In this document: positions 58,401-64,000 of the stretch, in pieces
Layout: every line of letters starts with the position of its first letter
Position numbering within the stretch: the stretch's first letter is position 1
Assembly (NCBI GenBank): GCA_010645155.1
Contig: CM021316.1
Coordinates: 6,634,902 to 6,698,901 of the forward strand
Reading direction: 5' to 3'
From: Tigriopus japonicus
Taxonomy: Eukaryota > Arthropoda > Copepoda > Harpacticoida > Harpacticidae
Length of the DNA: 64,000 nucleotides
The notes under the pieces: generated by a model
Databases searched by the model: none
What the model was told of the DNA's origin: nothing
Seen by the model: the letters and a program-made list of their open reading frames with translations, nothing else
Made by a program: the position numbers and the translations under genes

Positions 58401-60622
58401 AAAATCATATGGTGGGGGAGAAGCCGGACATTCTACGCGATCGCGTGGGTTCCTTGCTTATTATGAAATTTGCGAGAACATTAACGAAAAAGGTTGGCAA
58501 GTGGTCAGGGATCCAGAGAACCGAATGGGTCCCTACGCTTACAAGGGAGATCAATGGGTGGGCTTTGACGATGTTGACACCATCCGCTTTAAGTCCGAAT
58601 ACGTGAAACGAATGGGATTGGGTGGAGCCATGATTTGGGCCTTAGATTTGGATGATTTCAAGGGATTCTGTGGTGGAGAAGACTATCCTCTCTTGAAGAC
58701 CATTAACCGAGAATTCGGACACCGAACAGATCAACCCAATTCCGACAATGAGATCAGCAGCAAATTCCGCATCCAAGATGAGGTGGGTACAATCCGGGCC
58801 GAGTTTGCCCAAGGTTCTTACTCAGCATGCAGTGGAGGTGGATCGACTAAGATTCCCGGAAACTGCGCCGCATTCCAAGTTTGCATCAACGGAGAATATG
58901 TCACCCGACCCTGTGCACCAGGCACAGTTTTCAATGGAAACATTTGCGATTGGCCCAATGATGATGAGCCTTGCATTGAGTCCAACGAGGTGTCCCCAAT
59001 CGAAACCGAATCTGAAGAGCCCGGAGAGCCCATACTTTACCCAGATTACAATGAGGACGGTAATAACAACCAAGATACGTCAAGTGACGTCACTCCTTCT
59101 CCTACAACCACAACTCCAGCTGCACCAACCACTACACCGAGCTCATTTGTTCCCGCTCATCCTGGTATGGGAACAACTACAGACACGGGAATGATGGTGG
59201 TTTGTTACTTCACCAACTGGGCCTGGTACAGACCCGGAATTGGAAAGTATGTCCCGGAGGATGTTGATCCGAACCTCTGCACCCATGTCAATTACGGGTT
59301 TGCCGTTCTCGACCCTGACCAACTTATCATTAAACCCCATGACACGTGGGCCGATATCGATAGTGAGTTCTACAACAGAGTCAATGCTCTCAAAAAAAAG
59401 GGTGTGAAGGTTCTGCTTGCTTTGGGCGGATGGAACGATTCGGAGGGAAATAAATACAGCCGCATGGTCAACAATGAAAGTCATCGTAGAAGATTCGTTG
59501 AAGAGGCCTTGAAATTTATCCAAAAGTATTCCTTTGATGGTCTCGATCTCGACTGGGAGTACCCCAAGTGTTGGCAAGTAGATTGTGACAAGGGACCCAT
59601 CAGTGATAAGGAGAATTTCGCCAATTTGGTGAAAGAGCTCAATGCAGCATTTAAACCTCATGGTTTGTTGCTCTCTGCAGCGGTATCACCCAGTAAGACT
59701 GTAATTGATGCGGGTTACAATGTCCCTGTGCTCTCTCAATACTTGGATATCATCAACGTAATGACCTACGATTATCATGGTCATTGGGACAAGAAAACGG
59801 GTCACGTAGCTCCTCTTTTCGACTACGAGGAAGCTGATTATGGATACTTCAACGCAGTAAGTCCATCAATTTCCACGCAGAATTCCACGGTGAAACTAAA
59901 CCAATTTCCTTTATCATAGGAATTTACCATGAACTATTGGAAGGAGCTTGGAGCTGATCCCAAGAAACTGGTCATGGGCATGCCCATGTACGGCCAAGCA
60001 TTTACTCTAAACGACGCTTCTAACACTGGACTGGGTTCTCCTGGAACTAAAGGCATGGCTGGTATGCAAACAAGAGCCGCTGGTTTTCTAGCTTATTATG
60101 AGGTAAAACCTTTTATATAATAATACTTTTGGAGTAATCAAAATTTAACCTAAACCTTCAACATAGATTTGCAAAGCAATCAAAGAGGAAAACTGGACAG
60201 TGAAGAAGCACCCTGAAGGTTCCATGGGACCATATGCCTTCAAAGGCAATCAATGGGTTGGATTTGACGACTCAGCCATGATCCGGAAGAAATCAGAGTT
60301 TGTAAAAGAGAAGGGTTATGGAGGAGCCATGATTTGGGCCCTTGATTTGGACGATTTCCGCAATGTGTGCGGTTGCGAACCCTATCCTCTCTTACGAACC
60401 ATCAATCGTGTCCTAAGAGGTTTGGCCTCCCCCGATCCCAAATGTGAAATTCCAGCATCAAACCAAGCTCTGCCAAGAATTTTGCCTTTCCAAGCGGCTT
60501 CCCAGTACGGCTACCCCCAATATAACCCTTTTTACATGCAATTCAATCCATACATTACCCATGGGTCTAGCAATAGCAACCAGCTGCATCATGGCCCTTT
60601 ACAATACTCAATCCAATACTAG
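49410..60622 (+). CDS. Cht10: Multi-domain chitinase, group II (Cht10-like), five GH18 domains
   Basis: The predicted exons are 49410-49971, 50593-50799, 50858-51095, 51161-51413, 51730-52038, 52109-52235, 52311-52626, 52688-52840, 53097-53389, 53698-53975, 54044-54262, 54329-54530, 54600-55223, 55298-56110, 56177-56673, 56733-57391, 57456-57646, 57730-58220, 58282-59856, 59920-60102 and 60167-60622. All are in phase and give 2881 residues. It hydrolyses beta-1,4-GlcNAc links in chitin and is secreted (signal peptide about 1-29). The order is a Ser/Gln/Tyr-rich N-region, GH18-1, CBM14 x2, GH18-2, CBM14 x3, GH18-3, GH18-4, CBM14, GH18-5 and a Gln/Asn/Tyr-rich tail. Domains 1, 3, 4 and 5 keep the DGxDxDWEYP catalytic motif; domain 2 has [10 protein letters not shown] and should be inactive. 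Insect Cht10, of similar size and five-domain layout, is needed for moulting. The 75-base intron at 52236-52310 is optional (length divisible by three and open). Confidence 0.93.
49497..49971 (+). other. Chitinase N-terminal low-complexity region with short repeats
   Basis: About 158 residues between the signal peptide and GH18-1, rich in Ser, Gln, Tyr and Pro. Two repeat themes are visible: [19 protein letters not shown] and ARSAVESYP, and the pair YDFYGAAQ / [10 protein letters not shown]. An acidic stretch (EEEEENEEQ) follows. No known domain. Probably an extended or cross-linkable spacer. Confidence 0.7.
50055..50165. mobile_element. Foldback MITE relic in chitinase intron 1
   Basis: GTATACCAAGGATCAAGTCAG and GATGACTTGATTTGGGTATAC are inverted and enclose about 60 bases. 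It shares ATCAAGTCAGATTAAC with 28454-28625. Confidence 0.6.
50617..52235 (+). other. Chitinase GH18 domain 1 (catalytic motif intact)
   Basis: Spread over exons 2 to 6. It begins [16 protein letters not shown]. The motifs are [11 protein letters not shown], catalytic [11 protein letters not shown] (51031-51060), [10 protein letters not shown] and [11 protein letters not shown]. Unlike domains 2 to 5 it lacks the CWQ.DC..GP insertion after the catalytic motif, so it is the outgroup among the five. Confidence 0.88.
52421..52579 (+). other. Chitinase CBM14 domain 1
   Basis: Six-cysteine chitin-binding (peritrophin-A) pattern: [30 protein letters not shown]. Confidence 0.88.
52689..53100 (+). 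other. Chitinase CBM14 domain 2, split by an intron
   Basis: [21 protein letters not shown] and [15 protein letters not shown] lie in exon 8 (52688-52840). The sixth cysteine is the second residue after the splice at 53097, in agreement with the predicted phase. Confidence 0.85.
53214..54835 (+). other. Chitinase GH18 domain 2, degenerate
   Basis: The fold motifs are kept ([39 protein letters not shown]). The catalytic motif at 53877-53906 reads [10 protein letters not shown]: the proton-donor Glu is Gln and the middle Asp is Ser. The last motif is [11 protein letters not shown], so the substrate-stacking Trp (GGxMxW) is also gone. It should not hydrolyse chitin but may bind it. Confidence 0.9.
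55061..55782 (+). other. Three chitinase CBM14 domains (3, 4 and 5)
   Basis: Six-cysteine units at 55061-55210 ([19 protein letters not shown]...), 55432-55581 ([19 protein letters not shown]...) and 55630-55782 ([19 protein letters not shown]...). An acidic spacer ([15 protein letters not shown]) separates the first two, and an intron at 55224-55297 lies in it. Confidence 0.88.
55936..57180 (+). other. Chitinase GH18 domain 3 (catalytic motif intact)
   Basis: [45 protein letters not shown] (catalytic part 56353-56382), [18 protein letters not shown] and [13 protein letters not shown]. It is followed by an acidic Asp/Glu/Gln/Pro linker with no CBM14. Confidence 0.9.
57470..58720 (+). other. 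Chitinase GH18 domain 4 (catalytic motif intact)
   Basis: [45 protein letters not shown] (57900-57929 for the catalytic part), [18 protein letters not shown] and [13 protein letters not shown]. Confidence 0.9.
58828..58974 (+). other. Chitinase CBM14 domain 6
   Basis: Six cysteines: [19 protein letters not shown]...[23 protein letters not shown]. It is followed by a Thr/Pro-rich linker, probably O-glycosylated. Confidence 0.87.
59194..60420 (+). other. Chitinase GH18 domain 5 (catalytic motif intact)
   Basis: [44 protein letters not shown] (59536-59565 for the catalytic part), [18 protein letters not shown] and [13 protein letters not shown]. It lacks the intron that interrupts domains 3 and 4 after the WADID segment, and has an extra intron (60103-60166) after the LAYYE segment that the equivalents in domains 3 and 4 lack. 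Confidence 0.9.
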
Positions 60623-60772
60623 GCCATAAAAAGCACAAATACGCCCCTAGACATGAAACTCTCCCAACAGGATATGGCTTGTCGCATTTTGTGTAAATAT
60701 GAATTTGACTGACATTTAAACTTACCTTTATGCTTATTGTAAACGGTATACGCTCGTAAATGACGATTGACA

Positions 60773-60778
60773 AATAAA
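60773..60778 (+). terminator. Polyadenylation signal of the chitinase gene
   Basis: AATAAA about 150 bases after the stop codon. Confidence 0.6.
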
Positions 60779-61202
60779 TTTTAATGAAATGTAATCATAG
60801 ATTTGATCTAAAACAGAAGTTGGCAAAAGCTTTAGGACCCGGGCTCAACAAGTTTTATGTCGTTTAACCTAAAACCAGTGCTGCCAGGCCTCCCGGGTAA
60901 ATATATGCCAGAACAAAAATATGCCAAACGGGGTAAAAATATGCCAGATTGCCGACACACAAAAAATGCCAGACTATTACTACATCAGTCGTTATAAAGT
61001 TAAAAAAATAAGCCTATTTTTGGCATATTATCCCTCAACAATATATTTCACAAAAAAATCATTGAAAGTAAGAGATAACAAAAATATTGGATACCTTTTG
61101 CAAACTCAAACAAAGATTTCAAATTTCATCCTTTGAAAATACTGCAGAAATAATGTAGGTTTCAAAACAAAATTGGTCTTGATTTGCTTGTTTGGTCTCA
61201 CT

Positions 61203-61470
61203 AATGGATGAGTGTAATCGAACGAATTGAGTTGGGGATTCTAGGGCCAAAATGGCTAGGGATACGTCGGAGTCGAGACTCACCCTCCATCAAATTTAAT
61301 CAAAATTCGTGAGCTCCACTCGTTTTCTTCATTTTGACAATCAATTCAAGTAAGATTTTGTACCTCACGTAGCAACCTAAAGCTATGAAATGTCAGAACC
61401 TAGTCCTGACCCATGCCTAGTCATTTTGGCCCCAGAATCCCCAGCTGAATTTGTACACTCATCCACTGTC
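61203..61470. mobile_element. Foldback element
   Basis: Inverted arms TGGATGAGTGTAATCGAACG..GGGGATTCTAGGGCCAAAAT and ATTTTGGCCCCAGAATCCCC..GTACACTCATCCA, with about 140 bases between the best-matched parts. No coding capacity. Confidence 0.65.
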
Positions 61471-61539
61471 CACTCAACAGTTGCGGTGGTGACATTCTCA
61501 ACCCGGGCTAAAAGTTTTCCATCCCCTTGCCAAAGCACC

Positions 61540-61735
61540 CTGATCAAAACTTAAATATCTAACTAATCTAAGGTGCAGGAGCCCACAAATAAACAATCAC
61601 AGATCTGTTAGCCCACAAGCACAAGTATGGAGGCTTTTGGGCCCACTATTTTGGTCCTTCCCCATTGCTCCTGGGCCAACCAAAAATCATCCTTGGGGCC
61701 CACATGTGTGCCCCGGCTCGTTGATGCCGACCTCT
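61540..61735. mobile_element. Third copy of the 'gggcccac' hAT-like MITE, right part
   Basis: AGGAGCCCACAAATAAACAATCACAGATCTGTTAGCCCACAAG-type sequence (shortened here) matches the interior of 18293-18513 closely, and the right end GATGCCGACCTCT is the family terminus. The left end may be at about 60814, with the foldback at 61203-61470 inserted between, but a matching target duplication is not clear. Confidence 0.6.
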
Positions 61736-63278
61736 AATGAAAAAAATCTTTGTTTTCATTGAGACTAGGGCTGTAAACAAGTCTTTGCAATGACTCGCAG
61801 AACTTGAATCGAATACAATTTTTTCCCAAAATGGAAAAAGACTCGAATCCTGTTCCAGGACTCGGGTCTTTCAAGAATTTTTCCTTGGCCATACTGCAAA
61901 GTGCGGCCTCAGGTTTTCTTCAGACACGTGTTGGACATTTCCAAATTCCCTGGCAGGTACAAATCACCATGATAAAAGCAGGGAAGGGAGCAATGAAAGT
62001 TTAAATCATCTATAGGAATGTAAGATATCAAATGCAACTATATCTAACCAAATATTCGTGCCATTTAGGAAAAAGATGCACAACAGGAATTTCTTAGTGA
62101 GTGAATGGTCAGCAGAAGAAATTACAGGCAATACAAGTGTGCAAAGTATTCCATTTTACATTTTGACTTAATGATGAAGAGTTTGATTTTGACAAAATTA
62201 GTTTTAAATATATTTTTTGAATTTGATATGAGTAAAAAATATTTTTTAATGACTCACAACTGTGGTGATTGTGTGTGAATGACCTACGGTGCCTCTATAG
62301 TTTCTCCGAAAAAGGTAGACAAGCCCTAGAATTTTCCTTTTACTTACAGCAAAAAGTACCTTTGACATCTATTTTTATCATAGATTAGTGCCAAAATATG
62401 AGGAACGTTCATTGTGGATTAGCTTGTAACACTACGAAACGATTAGAATGAACATTAACCGAGGGTTTTAGGCAAATACTAGGGACTTCTTCCGAGCATT
62501 TGAACAACATACGTGCCAATGAATATTTTTAGAAAGTAAGACAAAAACATTTATTGAATGTTAGCATATAGTACACATGTACCTTTTTGGCAAGACATGT
62601 TTCACGTAGGAAAAAATAATTTAGTAAAAGCAGAGCAAAGGAGACTCTCTTTTCCTTTCCGTTCTCCTTAATGTTGAATCTTAGAAGGAAATGTCCTCTT
62701 GATGTCGATGCAAGACTAAAAAGAAGCTTCTTGTATTTATTTGAATTTCCGAATCATAAAAGCCAAAAGTCAACAGGAAGCAAAAGAACAGAAGAATTTA
62801 TTTCTTCTCTATAGCGTTTTCCTTGTAAAAAGCTCCCGCATTGGTACCTTGAATTGAACCTTGATTAATCTAAAATACTACACATATTGAAAAATTCGTG
62901 GAGGCACTCGTCTCAAAAGACTCTCGCACTTCAAGACGTGGAATGCATGATAGTTATAAGTGACCCTCTAGGTCTTTTACCTTCTATGCATAGCTTTCAT
63001 GTGATAAGCATTTCTTTGATTTCATGGTGTAGCCATTTATTTACAATTAAAAAGTGGTGTACTTCAATCTCTTTCTCCTTTATGTTTTTCTGAAATTGAT
63101 CACTGTTTGATGATTACGGTACAAATCTAGTCACCCTTTTATCCGGTTAACGCTTTGCCCTTTTACCTCCATCAGACCTTTCATATTCTAGTTAGTTCTA
63201 TTTCTACTCTCGGACAATAAAGTATGGTAAACGCCAATGTTCAAGACATTCTTTAGCATACGCGTCCGGATCACACAT

Positions 63279-63296
63279 GGCGCAATCGGTCTAAAG
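63279..63296 (+). promoter_or_regulatory. Candidate primer-binding site
   Basis: TGGCGCAATCGGTC starts immediately after the CA that would close the LTR. TGG complements the CCA end of a tRNA primer. Which tRNA is not determined. Confidence 0.4.
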
Positions 63297-63389
63297 AACC
63301 GGACGACTGCACCCTAAGATCCGCCCATCCAAGGCGTCTGATCGTTCCGGATCCGGCCCTCTCATCCCACCAATCTGCTCCGTTCTGCC

Positions 63390-64000
63390 ATGACGGACGT
63401 GAGCACCGCGCACAGAAGCCGTGGTCAGTACGCCACGCGGGCCGACAAGGCCGTGCGCCGGCTTGTGGACCTAGTCCAAGCCCTGTGGGACCGCCGATCC
63501 GAGCCCGTACTCGAGGTGGAGGTCATCCAGGCCGAGACCTTCGTGGAGCCAGCCCGAGCCAGATTCGAGGCCTTCGCCGAATCCGTGGCCCTTTGCCAAA
63601 ACCTTGAAGAGATGGCCGCCGATTTCTTCTCGATTGGATCAAATCATTTCATGGCCGTGATTGATCGATATTCGGGTTGGCCAGAGGTGATTCAATTTGG
63701 CAGTGCTCCGACATCGGCCTCCACCATCAAGTACCTGAGGCAGATCTTCTGTTCAGTCGGGTGCCCGACTCGATTTTTTTCCGACGGTGGATTGCCGTTC
63801 ACAGCCCAAGAGACACAGTCATTTTTCACTCGCTGGGGAATTCGCCATCGCTTGTCAAGCCCCGAATACCCTCAGTCTAATGGGCTAGCCGAATCGGCAG
63901 TGAAAGTGATCAAGGGCCTTTTACACAAAACCGGTGGTCTCGTGAATGAGACGTTTTGCGAGGGTCTGCTGGAGCTCAGAAATACTCCCAGACCTGGCGG
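63390..64000 (+). CDS. LTR-retrotransposon polyprotein piece with integrase core (partial)
   Basis: One open frame from ATG to the window end, over 200 codons with no stop. The first 60-70 residues (MTDVSTAHRSRGQYATRADK onward) are charged and helical and could be a gag-like start. From about 63600 the rve integrase core follows: EEMAADFFS, then VIDRYSGWPE (first catalytic Asp), FFSDGG (second Asp), RLSSPEYPQSNGLAES (with the catalytic Glu), and RNTPRPGG near the end, as in gypsy-type elements. Integrase normally follows protease, RT and RNase H; here they are absent between the start and the integrase, so the copy looks internally deleted yet still open. The frame continues beyond the window. 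Confidence 0.75.
   Translation, partial: MTDVSTAHRSRGQYATRADKAVRRLVDLVQALWDRRSEPVLEVEVIQAETFVEPARARFEAFAESVALCQNLEEMAADFFSIGSNHFMAVIDRYSGWPEVIQFGSAPTSASTIKYLRQIFCSVGCPTRFFSDGGLPFTAQETQSFFTRWGIRHRLSSPEYPQSNGLAESAVKVIKGLLHKTGGLVNETFCEGLLELRNTPRPG

Larger units (their letters stand above)
60779..63098. other. Non-coding region with nested MITE debris
   Basis: No gene seen. A possible hAT-like left end (AGTTGGCAAAAGC near 60818), a foldback at 61203-61470 and a 'gggcccac' MITE right end at 61735 lie in its first kilobase. The rest (61.8-63.1 kb) is AT-rich with no structure I could resolve. Confidence 0.4.
63099..64000 (+). mobile_element. 5' end of an LTR retrotransposon, running off the window
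   Basis: A putative 5' LTR contains a polyadenylation signal (AATAAA, 63216-63221) and ends CA at 63278. It is directly followed by a primer-binding-site-like TGGCGCAATCGG and then an ATG-started frame at 63390. The base composition changes to visibly GC-rich from about 63300. The LTR's left boundary cannot be seen without the second LTR. Confidence 0.6.

Noticed and set aside
1..64000. CRISPR arrays, operons or bacterial-type regulatory sites
   Set aside because: Introns, polyadenylation signals, nuclear tRNAs and animal protein families show the window is eukaryotic; no regular spaced repeats were seen.

Overview
The window is animal nuclear DNA, most likely from a crustacean and plausibly a copepod. 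Coding sequence is split into many exons with GT..AG introns, often only 60-80 bases long. The gene set includes an arthropod-type ionotropic receptor and a giant multi-domain chitinase of the moulting type. Everything between the genes is packed with small DNA transposons, broken LINE retroelements and a tRNA-derived SINE. Species cannot be fixed from the sequence alone.

Layout. Positions 1-16 kb are repeat-dominated. They hold two tRNA-Leu(UAA) genes in an inverted duplication, nested hAT-like elements with 8-base target-site duplications, two interrupted LINE reverse-transcriptase relics, a SINE and several foldback elements. A three-exon ionotropic receptor lies at 16.2-20.9 kb (+). Three secretory-pathway genes follow: NAA60 (21.3-22.2 kb, -, one exon), gamma-SNAP (23.3-24.3 kb, +, one exon) and the prolyl 4-hydroxylase alpha subunit (24.5-26.6 kb, -, six exons). 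About 27-38.8 kb is nearly gene-free, with one doubtful ORF. A seven-exon SLC6 amino-acid-type transporter spans 38.8-45.7 kb (+); its last intron is swollen by a mariner-like MITE and a LINE relic. From 49.4 to 60.6 kb (+) lies a chitinase of about 21 exons and 2881 predicted residues with five GH18 domains and six CBM14 chitin-binding domains. The right edge (about 63.1-64.0 kb) is the left end of an LTR retroelement whose reading frame leads into an integrase core.

Functional picture. The chitinase would remodel cuticle or gut chitin, with one degenerate GH18 domain probably kept for binding or structure. Prolyl hydroxylase (ER), NAA60 (Golgi-facing N-terminal acetylation) and gamma-SNAP (vesicle fusion) all serve the secretory route, but they are not an operon and their adjacency may be chance. 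The ionotropic receptor and the SLC6 transporter are membrane proteins of sensory or neural type.

All spliced models were built by eye from reading frames, splice dinucleotides and family motifs. Each predicted CDS keeps phase across all its junctions, but none was checked against transcripts.
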